A program made the position numbers and the translations under genes. A stretch of 64,000 bases of DNA, taken from Sarcophilus harrisii (lineage: Eukaryota > Chordata > Mammalia > Dasyuromorphia > Dasyuridae). Where the stretch lies: NCBI RefSeq assembly GCF_902635505.1, contig NC_045430.1, forward strand, positions 274,826,681 to 274,890,680, read 5' to 3'. Of the stretch, positions 33,001 to 44,412 are shown one piece after another. The notes under the pieces were generated by a model, which did not search any database, had not been told where the DNA came from, and was given only the letters and a program-made list of their open reading frames with translations. Numbering within the stretch: the first letter of the stretch is position 1; each line of letters starts with the position of its first letter.

Positions 33001-36000
33001 AGAGCACTGGATCTGGAGCTCAAGGACCAGAAGCCTCTGTTCCTCCCCATGGTGCCGTGGGCAAATCTCTCCAGCTATGAGCCTCAGTTTCCTCACAGGT
33101 AAAGACTCAGTGGCTCTGAGACCATCCTGACTTTAGATCAAGGACCCCCAGCAGCAGGACCAGCACTTTTAGTCTTAAATTATGACATTTTTATCAATCT
33201 TCACAGCTTAAAAAATTCTGCTTTATAGGAAGATTCCATTGAAACAAAATTCAATTATGTATATAAATACAATGTTGTAGAAACAATAAAGTCTTAGTAT
33301 TCAGAGCCCACTTAGAATTCATGAGTAATTCAGACTTGAGTCAGATCGGGATAAAAACTCATCTTTCCATAATCCGTGAAAGGTTATTTTACTAAACAAA
33401 TTATGTAAATCAGACTACGGAGGGATTTCTCAGTCTCGTTAAAATTTTTAAACACTTTTCAAGTTTCCATAGGAGCAGACTATTGGCAGAAAATGTGCTT
33501 GTTTCAAACAATCACTAAGGCGAGTAGAACTGGAAGAAAGACCACAGTGAGTAGATTTGAGTCAACAGATGTGTTTTGTATCCTGGCTCTGCCAGGCACT
33601 TCCTTGCCCTCCTCCCAGCCAAGCACCCTGTGGACTCCTGGACCTCCTGACACCATGACCGAGGTGACCAACTGCCCAGGCCAGGGCAGGCAGAGACACA
33701 CAGCCATCCTCACAGCTTCCCAGCCACCTCGTCGTCCACTCTGGCTGATGCCCGGGGAGATTCTGCTCCCATCCCCTCACCCCCAAGTTCCATTCTGATA
33801 CTGGGAACAATAATGAAATCAATGTGATCATTATTGGATTCCCCCATGGTTCTAATTCGACCCTTCACCCCACCCCTAGTGTCCTGCAAACTAAATGCCT
33901 TGTCCTGCCACCCTTCCTCTTTAGGTCTCTCCCTCTATTAGAAAATAAGTCTTTGAGGGCAGAGACTATCTTGCTTTTTTTCTTTTACTTCCAAATACAC
34001 ACAATTGGCACATAGTAGGCACTAGATACTTGGGGAAATGTCAATGAAAAGAATGAAAAGTGGAAACTAACCACTCATTAAAATAACTGAGGTCAGGGAG
34101 AGACAGGAGAATTCCCCCTCTTTTTCTCTTCAGGAGCAGGGGACTCTGGGTGAAGACTGGGAAGGTAAGTTTGCTTCATTTCACATTGAACCAATCAAAA
34201 AAAGACTTGAGAAGCAGAGATGAGAGGAGAGTTTTTCATAAATGAAGGTGATTTAAAAACCAGTTACAATTAAATATAAAATTCTGTAAATGCTTGTTTA
34301 CTAGCATCATTAGATATTTTTGTTTAAAAGGACAGGCTTCCTGTAAGTAAAATAGTGAACACTAGCAAAATAGAGCTTGATCACCTAATCTGCTTAATTA
34401 TAGTTTAAAAAAAAATAAAAGATTTAATGAGAATAAATGACAGGCCCCTTAATCCCACAGCTAATCACAAACTGACTAAAAATAGAAATACCATAATCCA
34501 TTATTGCCAACTACTACTTAGGTATCAGAAACAACAGTAAACAACAGGATTAAGTGTGAAAGGGCCAAAGAAAATAGAATTCACACAATGGTAAATAGGG
34601 ATTTTGAGATGTACTACTATAAAACGCCTATTTTTGTCAATAATGATATTGTAACATCACAAAATCCACATCTTAATAGTTATATGGAAGAAACCACTAG
34701 AGGCAACATGATTATCACTATGTGAAACACTAATATTAACATCTAAGCCCTAGCCACTCAGAATGCAACATCATTTTGTTATACAATGGAAAACATAATT
34801 AGGAAAGCAATAGTTTGGTGATTTGAATATACCATGGTTTCCAGTTAAATATAACTCCTATTTTAGCTCTCTGCTCTCCCATGTGTACATACATACGGCC
34901 TTTCTCCCTTCTGTTCATGAGCGTAGCGACTGCAACAAAGGGAACGAATTCTGAATGAAACTAAGATTTCGGCTCCCTCGTGTAGCCAGAGAGCTGAGTG
35001 TGACCAAGCCCAACAAAGAAGCCCGTGAGCCACTCAGATCCAACATTGTGTGCATGAGAGGGAAGGAAGCCTTATTCCAGGTTGCAGTTTGCTTTCTAAA
35101 GGAAGCCCAACAATCTCACTTTGCCTAATGTGAATCCTCAGATCAACTTTCCTTAAGCTGCTCACTATGAATACAAAGTCTATTTTTCATTTTCTCTGCT
35201 GTCGACCAGATTTCTAAACTGGTTTTCCCCACCTGTAGAGGAAGATGTCCTCCACCAGCTGTTCTCCAAATACTTAACAGCACCATCACTCAGCATTCAC
35301 CTAATAACTGTTTTCTTTAGCTTCTGCAACTTTTAAAACTCAGGATAAACAGTTTTTTCAAAAGGAAATTTCAACAGACTGTATATAAAATGGCCTATTT
35401 TTTTTTAAGTTTACTTGCAAGAAAGATGGCCTCGTTGTACCCGACCTAAAACTATACTAGACAGTGGCAGTCATCATCACTCTAAGAAATAGAGTAGTTG
35501 ATCAATAGGATAGGTTAGATTCAAGACACAGTGGTCAGTGACTATAGTAATCTAATGTTGATAAAGCCAATGATTCCAGCTTCTGAGATAAGAACTCGCT
35601 ACTTAACAAAAGTTGCTGGGAAAATTGGAGAACAGTATGGCAGAAACAAGGTATTGACCAAAATCCAATACCCTACATCAAGATAAGGTTGAAGTGGGTT
35701 CATGACTTAGACATGATACTATAAGCAAATTAGAACAAGGAATACCTTGCAGATCTGTGGAGAAGGGAGGAATTTATGGTTCAAGAAAAACTAAAGAATA
35801 TTATGAAATGCAAAATGGATAATTTTGTTTACATTAAATTAAAAAACTTTTGCACAAACAAAACCAGTGAAGTCAAGATTATAAGGAAAGTGGAAAGCGG
35901 GGAAACCATTTTTATAGCCAGTATTTCTGATAAAGGCCTTATTTCTAAAAAATAGAAAGAACTGACTCAAATTGATAAGACTACAGATGAATTAAAGTCA

Positions 36001-39000
36001 TTTCTAGTCATATGAAAAAAATGTCCTAAATCACTATTGATCAGAGAAATGCAAATTAAAACAACTCTAAGATACTACTTCATACCTCTCAAATTGGCTA
36101 AGATGGCAGGAAAAGATAATGACAACTGATGGAGAGGATATGGAAAAACTGGGACACTAATACGTTGTTGGTACAGTTGTGAACCGATCCAACCATTCTG
36201 AAGAGCAATTTGGAACTATGCACAAAGGGTTTTCAAACTGTGCATTCCCTTTGACCCAGCAGTATTACTACTGAGCCTTTATCCCAAAGAGATCTTAAAG
36301 GAGGAAAAGGGACCCACACGTGCAAAAATGTTTGGGGCAGCCCTTTGTGTAGTGGCCAGAAAGTGGAAACTGAGTGGCTGCCCATCAGTTGGATAATGGC
36401 TGAATAAGTTATGGGATATGAATGCTATGGAGTAGTATTATTCTGTAAGAAATGACCAACAGGATGATTTCAGAAAGGCCTGGAGAGACTTACAGGAACT
36501 GATGCTGAGTGAAATGAGCAGAACCAGGAGATCATTATACATGGCAACAACAAGATTATGTGATGATCAACTAACTGTGAAGGACTTGGCTCTTTTCAAC
36601 AATTAGGTGATTCTAGACAATTCTAATAGACTTGGGATGAGGAGGATCATCTGCATTCAGAGAGAACTATAGAGACAGAATATGTAGTATTTTTATTTAC
36701 CCTCTCTCAGGCTCAATTTTCTCCTCTATAAAATGGGAAAAGTCACAGTATCTTCCTCACCAGCTTATTGGCTCAATCATATGAGCTCATACATGAAAAG
36801 TGGTTTGCTAATTTAAAGTGCTCATATATTGGCTATAGTTAAAATCTGCAAATTTACTTTACGGTAAGGATCCTCCAGAAAGGCCAAAAAGGCCTGTATA
36901 CTACCTGTATAAGTAGTTACACACATGCACATACATTTAAACTGAATGGAGAAGGAAAAAGGTAAGGAGACCAAGGAACTCTGCCCTGTCCTGGCTGTCT
37001 TGTAAACAGTGATGAAGCCCCCGCTGTGCTCAGGAGGCAACAGACTAAGGGATGCTGGGGGTACTCCATCAACAAAATTGAATGGCTAGAAAGACCCTCT
37101 TGTTCCCAGAAAAATGTGGGGTACTGGGTAAGTCCTTACCCTCTCAGCTTCAATTTTCTCCTCTATAAAATGGGGAAAATCCTAGTATCTTCCTCACCAG
37201 CTTGTCGGGCTGATTATACGAGATCATACATGTAAAGTGGTTTGCAAATTTGAAAGTGCTCATATTTTGGCTATAATTAAATGTGCAAATTTACTTTATG
37301 GAAGGAGCCTTCAGAAAGGCCAAAAAAGAGATACACATATATGTAGCTATGCACCCATGTATGTACCAATATCTATTTATATGTATGCACGATTTAAAAA
37401 AGCCAAAGAATACGAGTTTAGTTAAATACCTGCCCCATCCCAGGCAATGTGCTAAGCATAGAGCCTAAAGACAAAACCAGATGTTAGCTTCTATTAGGAG
37501 AAACAAGGGGGAGCAACAAGGAACCAAACTACATGCAAAGAGGGCCCAAGCAGACCAGGGGATCTGGGCAGGCTTCCTGTGGGAGGCGGCACCCGAGCTT
37601 CTCATGGCTAGAGATCTCCACCGGCCGGTCTGATTGGCCTGGGAAGTAGCGATCGTCAGCCTGCAGGGGCTGAGAACAGCACTCAGACCATCAACATGGA
37701 AGAAAGATGCTGGGAAACAGAGGAAAATGTCAAGAGAAAACCTCCTGGCTCCAGGCTGCCTGTGTGTGAGTACCCCCTGCACATGGCGGGCTGTCGGCGG
37801 GCCAGATCATCCATTAGTGTCCGCAGAGGCAGAAGTGAGTCATTGAAGGGCAGGAAGAAAAATGGGTGGGCTTTCTTGGGGGCCCTATCTGGCCTGGGAG
37901 AGACAGTGAGTAAAAATTACCAGTGCTGCGATAAAACCGCGGTGGAGTCTCGATAATCTCACCTCCCGGACAATGAGCTGTCCGAGATAAGCAGCCCTGG
38001 GACACTGCATGCCCAAACTCATTTTTATGCAGTGAGACATCTGCGGGCGCTTCCTGCCTGCTTGCACCGAAGCATGGGCCTGAGCAAAACTGAAACTTCC
38101 CGGCCTCTCCCACCAACACCTTTCCCCAACAGGGACGTCTGAGCCTGTGTCGACACTGGCTGCCATCCAAGGGAGCCACTTTGCCAGCCCCAGAGGGACC
38201 AGAAAGGGACACGTGAGGGATCTCCTCAAGGATTTTCTGCTGAATCTCAGAGTGCTGCAATCTTCACCAGGGAAGGCGATGTCTATGAAATCACCATGGA
38301 GAAAAAAGTCTTGCTGCTTTAGGGCTCAATCACAGGGGACTGCAGACAATTACAAGTGAACTTCTTGATTTTTTTTGCAGCAATAATCCCTCGGGCAATC
38401 AGTACAGTAAAGCCCAGGGAGCCCTTCTTAGAACTGGGCTTTTTTTAAAATGCATAAGTAGCTGAGGACTGCAAAAGAAACCAGTTATACTGAAAAATGA
38501 CATATTCAATATCAGCATATTTCCTAAGTTCACAAATCCAAGGGTTAAGAACCCCTGATTTTTAGAATCTACCCTTTTTTAAAAATATATAAAATATCTT
38601 TTTTTTTTTTAAATAGAACCTGCTCTTTTGAAAAAGTCTTTCAGGCTTGAAAACCTCAAGGAGAAATTGGATAACAGTAAAAGAAATTGCTTTTACTTTT
38701 GATCAGCTGACTTTCTGGAGCCGAGCATCTTATGAGCTCACAGAATCTATTCCAGATATTATCTTCTCTCCTCAATCATCCCATTCCCACAACTCTGTCC
38801 TCCTCTCTCAGCTGAGAATCATACTCTGACAGAACTAAGTCCAATCTTTATAGGAGCCCCTTCTCACCCATTCTCTTCACCTTAAAGCCCCTTAATAACC
38901 CCCCCCACCAGTCCTCCACTTGTCCCTGAGACTACAAAGGGGTGAATTTTTTGCCAAAGCCAAACCCTGTCCATGTGCCCTTGACCCCATGGTCTAGGAT

Positions 39001-40446
39001 CTTCTTCAGCAGACTGCAACCTCAATCACTAATCGCTCCCCCAATCTTCAACCTGTTTCTTTCCTGCTTTCAAATGTTCCCATCTCCCCCATCTTTCAAA
39101 ATCCTTCAGGAAGCCTCCTGCCCTTATTACCTCTCCCCCCTCTCTCTCAGCCATAGCTCTTAACCTACTTTGGATTAATTCACTGTATTTATGCTGCTGT
39201 CTATAAATACTTGCTGGAAGCAACCTGTGTCATCCCTGTTTCTGCATCCCAGGGCTTGGTCCAGTACCGATCCCCCAGAAGCCCTGAGGAAATTTCTATC
39301 CATTGACTAGTAAGTACTAGAACACAGGAAGACTTGAGAGTGGAGTCTCCCATTGGGGTCAATCCTCGGCAGCCAGCAGGATTTAAAGGAGGAAGAGATT
39401 AGGAAATCTTTATTTAGTAAAAGTAAACCTAATTTACTTTGAAATTCTGCAGGCTGTTAGTTTAAGCCAAACAAGATGTCCACTTAAAAGGTGGTTTCAT
39501 TTAAATGCCTGGAGGAATTTAGTTTCTTAAAGTGAAATTCAAGATTGTTCAAGTTCAAACACAGCTGGGAACACAGCTAGGCCCAGTTTCCCTGCCTAAT
39601 TGTCACTAAATGTCAGCACGGAAGCTTTAAACTGGTAAATAAGCTGGTTCTTTGAGGGGGTGAAAGAATTCATATATTTATTCTTGCCATTTCCTCCTTC
39701 CCTCCTGGTTCTCTCCTTTGCTCGAGATTTTTGTTTTTCTCAATAGAAAGCTGAAGACGAATGGGATGGTGGGAGGGACAAGAGGAAGAGCTGGCTGGCC
39801 TGTGTTTGGGCTTCTCAATAGATCAGGAAGTATTTCTGAAGGACCTACAAGATGCTGGGCCTTGCCCCTGGGCCCAGAACAAACAGTGGCTCCCAGAACA
39901 GAGCCTGCAATCTATTGGCTCTGAAAGGTGGGCACGAAGCCGCCTCAGCCTGGGATTGAGGGGCCGTTCCTATACATGGCTGGACCAGGAAAGAGGGAGC
40001 ATCCCTCAGGGAGCTTCCCAGCAAGTGGACAAATGGGTCACCAACTGAAAGAATGGGGGACACTGAACACCGTGTCTGAGGCACCGGCAGCCCCCTGCGT
40101 GACCCTGGCCAGACAGACTGAGACGCAGGATGCACGGCGAGAGCAAAGCTCGGTTCCCACCCCAACTTCAACGGGAGGAAAGGCTGGGGTTTCCGGGCGC
40201 CACCTTACCGTATCCCGCCAGGGAGGCCCCATTCTCGCCATTCACGAGGCTCTTGTTCTCCTCAGCCAAGGCTTTCACATATCTCTTGCTCAGGTCTAGG
40301 ATCTGCTCCCGCAGCTCGACGCTGCTTGGGTGCCTCGGGTGCTGGAAGGTGTAGTGCAGCAGCATCAGCCCCCAGATGAAGCCGAACACCAGCAACAACA
40401 GGCTCAGCTTCTGCGACATGTTCTTTCTGGAGAGCATCAGGAACAT
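29868..40446 (-). CDS. CCDC126: CCDC126, complete spliced coding sequence (two coding exons)
   Basis: Join of 40446-40209 and 30052-29868 (minus strand) gives 423 nt, i.e. 140 residues plus TAG, the length I recall for human CCDC126. The intron (about 10.2 kb) has a GT donor at 40208-40207 and an AG acceptor at 30054-30053 after a pyrimidine tract, and splits codon 80 as G|CT (Ala). Residues 13-34 form a hydrophobic segment after a short basic N-terminus, so a type II anchor or uncleaved signal in the secretory pathway is expected. Residues 45-66 ([19 protein letters not shown]) and 81-104 ([20 protein letters not shown]) are helical and coiled-coil-like. This arrangement resembles the N-terminal anchor and stem of MGAT5 without its catalytic domain; that is family knowledge, and the molecular role is not established. 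Sequons: N64 (NKS), N115 (NVT), N118 (NGT), N134 (NAS). No frame damage is seen. Confidence 0.96.
30053..31620 (-). other. CCDC126 intron 2, 3' part, unique
   Basis: Spliced-out sequence next to the last exon. Only scraps of simple repeat (ATC run at 30752-30766). No additional exon recognised. Confidence 0.5.
31620..33010. other. CCDC126 intron 2, purine-biased block of unknown origin
   Basis: The plus strand is rich in G and A for about 1.4 kb, with phrases such as GAACTGAAGGAGAGGGCAAG and GTCAAGGACTGAAGTCACTG that read like an old interspersed repeat. I cannot name a family, and ends were not found. No supported coding frame. Confidence 0.35.
33010..33150 (+). repeat. MIR-type SINE
   Basis: GGAGCTCAAGGACCAGAAGC through GAGCCTCAGTTTCCTCACAG in plus orientation. 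Confidence 0.65.
33860..34045 (+). repeat. L2 LINE 3' end
   Basis: ATAAGTCTTTGAGGGCAGAG and TTGGCACATAGTAGGCACTA. Confidence 0.75.
34045..35398. other. CCDC126 intron 2, unique AT-rich block
   Basis: About 1.35 kb free of recognised repeats. Words such as CTTAATCCC and GCTTAATTA at 34390-34460 make it a candidate conserved non-coding element; conservation cannot be seen from one sequence. Confidence 0.35.
35398..36690 (+). repeat. L1 ORF2 C-terminal fragment, truncated at both ends
   Basis: The longest L1 piece in the window, about 1.3 kb: CCTCGTTGTACCCGACCTAA, CAGAGAAATGCAAATTAAAA, CAACCATTCTGAAGAGCAAT, TTTGACCCAGCAGTATTACT, GCAAAAATGTTTGGGGCAGC. It matches the last third of L1 ORF2 with broken frames, and stops abruptly at about 36690 without its 3'UTR or tail. 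Lies in CCDC126 intron 2, antisense to the gene. Confidence 0.9.
36695..36910 (+). repeat. Left copy of a local duplication (MIR plus flanking sequence)
   Basis: Text from ACCCTCTCTCAGGCTCAATT to AGAAAGGCCAAAAAGGC recurs at 37125-37330 with offset 437 bp (TTACTTT landmark at 36854 and 37291). It includes a MIR 3' part and non-MIR sequence. Confidence 0.85.
37125..37332 (+). repeat. Right copy of the local duplication
   Basis: Text from TTACCCTCTCAGCTTCAATT to AGAAAGGCCAAAAAAG is aligned throughout with 36695-36910, differing by scattered substitutions and small gaps. Confidence 0.85.
37425..37620 (-). repeat. L2 LINE 3' part
   Basis: Plus text CAGGCAATGTGCTAAGCATA and GGCAGGCTTCCTGTGGGAGG is the L2 3' region in antisense. 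Confidence 0.65.
37620..38740. other. CCDC126 intron 2, unique
   Basis: GC-richer sequence. Opposite-strand frames at 37814-38260 do not resemble a known protein. A lone hAT-type end (GGGTTAAGAACCCCTG) is at 38542-38557. Confidence 0.4.
38740..39235 (+). repeat. L2 LINE, ORF region fragment
   Basis: TTGCCAAAGCCAAACCCTGT, CCATGTGCCCTTGACCCCAT, CTTCTTCAGCAGACTGCAAC and CCTGTTTCTTTCCTGCTTTC follow the L2 coding region upstream of its RT core. Confidence 0.7.
39235..40208 (-). other. CCDC126 intron 2, 5' part, unique
   Basis: No repeat or exon recognised between the L2 fragment and the coding exon donor. Plus-strand frames here overlap the exon antisense and are rejected. Confidence 0.45.
40209..40446 (-). 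CDS. CCDC126: CCDC126 first coding exon (residues 1-79 plus one base)
   Basis: The start is ATG at 40446-40444 because the human protein begins at the same place (MFFTISRKNMSQ in human, [12 protein letters not shown] here). In-frame Met4 and Met10 are alternatives. Position -3 is G. A good acceptor (pyrimidine tract, then CAG ending at 40503) would start the exon at 40502, giving about 56 nt of 5'UTR in it. The donor reads G|GTAAGG. Compared with my memory of human, residues 11-60 differ at only a few positions, while 64-75 are looser. Confidence 0.96.
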
Positions 40447-41379
40447 TCCGGATGCGGGCAGCCACCCGGCTGGGGCGGGAAGTCGGGGACGGGAGCCACG
40501 GGCTGAGCAGAGAAAAGCCAGGACCCTTTAATCTCCCGCTTGGCTCGGCCTGATGGCCATCGCTCCAGCTCCGAGGCAGCGCGGCGGCCCTAGGGGAGAT
40601 TCAGAGGGAGAGCTCGGTTACTCGGGCTGGTCTATCCCAGGGCAGCAGTGGGGGAGGCGGGAGCGCTGCCCGTGTGCTCCGCGGAAGGCCGGCTCCTCGC
40701 TCACCTCATCCCCCAAGTCCCCCCTGCCCCAGGACGGTGCCCTCCACCAAGCCCTCCGGGCGCTAAGCCAGAGTCCGTCACAGCCACCATCGCCAACAAC
40801 GAATGGCAGCAAAACTCACTCATTGAGCGCTCGTCACGGCCCTCGCGGGCGGCACGGCCGATCCCGACCCACAGTTTGGGTGCGGGCTTACAGCCAGATG
40901 TGCTGCACACTGTGAGGCAGGTTAGAGAGGGCAGGGAAGCCGGGCTGGGCCCCCGGCCCGCCACGGCCCAGAGACATGGGGATGAGACGGGCCCAGGGAT
41001 GAAAACCAGAACCCAGGGCACGCACAACTGCCAGAGACAGGCAAGCCTGGAACCAAACAGCCTGGAACCGGCGGGAGGGGAGTCTGGCGGGAGGGAATGT
41101 TTATGAAAAGCAAGCTCCGTGGAAAGGCCACGGGGGACCGTCACCAATGAGCCCAGCTCCCTCGAGGCATCCAAACACACAAGAGCCCCCTGGTTACCAG
41201 AGTGGAGGCCCCAGGCCAGGAGGGATACAGCGCCGGCCCTCAGGGGAGGGGACGGGCACAAACATGGGCGTCGGAGATGCCTCCAGTGTCACATGGAAAC
41301 GTGGCTTCCCCGAAGCCTCCCTCGAGTCCCACCTTGTACAGAAGACCTCCCTGGGCCTCCTCAGTGGCACTGCCTTCCC

Positions 41380-41575
41380 TCGGGGACTCCCAATCTGTCT
41401 CGTGCCCTGCTGGTCTGCGTTCTCCCCCATCATCCTCAGAGCCCCTGGAGGGAAGGGGCTGGGCTCTGGGGCTTTGGAGTTTTGTTCTGATTCGGGAGGT
41501 TGGGGCCCTTCCTTGTACTTAGCACAGTCCCCGGCACATAGCAGGCAATTGGTAAATGTTTGTGACTGACTGGTT
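41380..41575 (+). repeat. L2 LINE 3' end
   Basis: TTAGCACAGTCCCCGGCACA and TAGCAGGCAATTGGTAAATG, with GTGACTGACTGG at the end. Confidence 0.75.
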
Positions 41576-42539
41576 ATCGTGAGATCTGAGGAAAATGGGA
41601 TCAAAGCAGAAAGGGAGTTTAGAAGGGGAAGGAAGGAGGCCCTGGATTTGCCAGGAGCAGCTGGCCCCTGGGGTAGGAGAGTGGGGTTCTTCCGAAGCCT
41701 CCCTCTGGGAGGGCCATTAGCAAAAGTGACTGCAGAACCACTCGGAACCAGGCCCTTGCCTCAAGAAGCCCTGGCAATATCCCCCCCGCCCCCACTTTAG
41801 CTGTGAAAAGAGAGTCTGGATGGGAAGCTGCCCGTGCTGAGCGATGGGAGAAAAATATGGGGAAGGGCTGAATTTGGGCACCAGCTGGGGGCTGAGGATT
41901 GAGCCAGTTGGCAAGGAAGCTGCCAGATCTCCACAGTTGCCATGGGGAGTCATCTTGATGGCACCCCATAAATGGTTGATCTTTTAACTGGCAAGTTTTA
42001 TGAGCACTAATCAGTGCTGACCTGAAAATGCTTTGTGTCCTATGAACTTGCAGGAGAAATTAGGGGTAACAACCTCAGGGCTGGTGGGCAGGAAATTCCC
42101 AGATGTAGGTGCAGCTACAAGCCAGCACAACGTGCCCAAAGTAGCCTCAGTCCCTCTTATCAGGGTCTGCCTCCACAGAAGAGATGGAGAAGACACCGGG
42201 GTGTCTCCTGCCTCCCCAAGAAGGGGGGGCCCTTTCTGATCCCAACAAACGGGAAGGGCTCGGGCCGGTGGGCACCCCTGCAGAGGCTGGCTGGCACCGG
42301 ACAGGGATGCCCCTAGGAACACACGCCTAGCAAAAGCGGGGCACATGGGAGCCGGCCCCAGGGATCCACTCAAATCTAGGTCCCTTTGTAAATCCACTGC
42401 AGGCCAGGGCCCGCCATCAGCCTCTCCTGATCCTGCAGTGGGAGTGGACTGAGCAAAGCCTGGCCTTGCACCTTGAGGCCGCCAGAACAGAGCAGGGACA
42501 TCACCCTGGGGGAAGCAATGTCAGAGAGCATGAAAAACT

Positions 42540-42660
42540 CAATGGATTTGGAGATGTGGGGACTGGGTTCTAATCACTCTCTGCCCATTTACTAACTGTG
42601 TGACCTCCTCTCTGTTGTTAATGAGATGACTGCTCAGGTCCAGTCCTTCCAAATCTAAAA
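42540..42660 (+). repeat. MIR-type SINE
   Basis: GGGTTCTAATCACTCTCTGC and TTTACTAACTGTGTGACCTC. Confidence 0.65.
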
Positions 42661-42729
42661 CCAGGGTAGCGAGGTTTGTGCCCTTCAGAGGCAAAGGCCG
42701 GACACAGCTCCCAGCAACAGCCACCCAAG

Positions 42730-42900
42730 TCATGTCGATTCAAATCAACGAGTGTTTAGTGAGCTCCTACTGTGTGCCAAGGGCCATGCTGGACGCTGGG
42801 CACAGACACAAGCAAAAAGCAAGCCAGTCCCTGCCCCCGAGGAGCAGGCAGAGAACACCCAGAAGGAGCTGAAGAGGAGCCCGGGGGGAGAAGGCATCCA
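42730..42900 (-). repeat. L2 LINE 3' end
   Basis: Plus text GTGAGCTCCTACTGTGTGCC and CCAGTCCCTGCCCCCGAGGA is antisense L2. Confidence 0.75.
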
Positions 42901-44129
42901 CAGTGGGACACCATGGAGAAGACTGGAGACGGGCGAGAACCCGGGAAAGACGTGAGAGATAATCCAAGAGAAAAAAGATGGCCAAGGGACCCCTCAGGCT
43001 GCTTCTGCTCTCAACATATGCTCCTCGATCTCTCCCAGTGGTGGTCTCCAGCAGGGAGGCTAACGTGGGATCTGGCAAGTTGTTTTTAAAATATTGGGAT
43101 AGCTATAAGTCAATAGATCTAATTTCCCTTGCTTTATGCATTTAAAACCATTCTTTTTAGCTGTCCAAAGGACACGCAAGAATCCATGAGGCTATAAGCA
43201 AGACTGCAGGCATAGATTAAGTGTTCTCCAGGGACAGGGAGCAGAGGGAGACACCCCAAAGAAAAGGATGGAGAACAGGTGGTCCGGGGGGGTGCCAGGA
43301 AGGGAATGGAGCTCAGGATACTGGACCCATCGCCAATGTGGGGCCCCTTGATAGATCACATAATACATAAACTTTTCAGGCTAATACTTTGGAAAAGCAC
43401 CTATTCTTTTTTGCTGAAGTATCATGCGAAAGGCTTGAACAGCATCTGTTGGGCCTCGGAGCCCCATCCCAGCTGGGGCCTTTTCCTTCCTCCCTTTGGG
43501 TATCACTGGGGGTGCTGAACATCCCATCCTACTTCCTCCTACCTTTTACCCCTATTTTACACCGAAGACCTTCCTCAGATCAGATCCCCTGGAGCAGCCG
43601 ATCTCCTGGAGCAGCCGATCCCACCTAAATTCAGGTTCAAAGAAAAGGGCCAATGTCCATTTGCTAATAGCTAAAGCCACTTTCTTCTCCACACGGACCT
43701 TTTTGATCCAAAATAAGTGGGAAGGAGGGGAGACAAAGAAAGGGAATCAAATTAAACACTTTATATCAGCAGTGCTTTTATTTTTACATGAAACCACAGG
43801 GCCCGGGTAAGCGTAACTTAACCCTCTGGCTTTCTCCTCCATTTTCAGGCCTTTCCCCAGCAGTGGAGGCAGCTGAGGCCTCCCTGCTTCAGTCCCTCAC
43901 TGGAGATCGATCCCTTGATCTCTTTGGACTTCCACCTAAGAAAGCAACTTCCCCAACTCACAGCGGGGGGAAGATGGGCCCAAACTTCTCCCTGTGGCCT
44001 CTGGGAGAAAATGCAAAATCCCCAGCTTGCTTTTTAGAGTCTTCCACCTACCTTCCTGCTTTAATTTTATTTTTTAAACTTTCCTTGCAACTCTCTCCAT
44101 TGCAGGCAAACCTGCGGAGGAGAGGTTCT

Positions 44130-44412
44130 CTAAGCGCCATCCCCTCCAGCCTGCCTTTGCCGGATGCAGGCCCTTCCCACCCCTCCTACATCCCCCAGGT
44201 CCTCCAGGGTTCAGCTCCTGCCCCACTTCTACACCAAGTCCTTCCCAACACTGCCAGGGCCTCGTTCCTCTCCCACCAATGGCCTTCTACCTAGTTTGTC
44301 TGTACCTATGGATGCAAATATCTCCCTTAATTAAATGATAAATAGGAATCCTTGCAGACAGAGATTGTTTATAAGTGCCTGGCACTAGTGGGTAGCTAAT
44401 AAATGACTGATG
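44130..44412 (+). repeat. L2 LINE 3' end
   Basis: CAAGTCCTTCCCAACACTGC, AAGTGCCTGGCACTAGTGGG and TAGCTAATAAATGACTGATG. Confidence 0.7.

Noticed and set aside
40553-42397. Several overlapping frames on both strands in GC-rich CCDC126 intron 1
   Set aside because: GC-rich DNA has few stops; the frames overlap on both strands, lack family resemblance and include L2 sequence.
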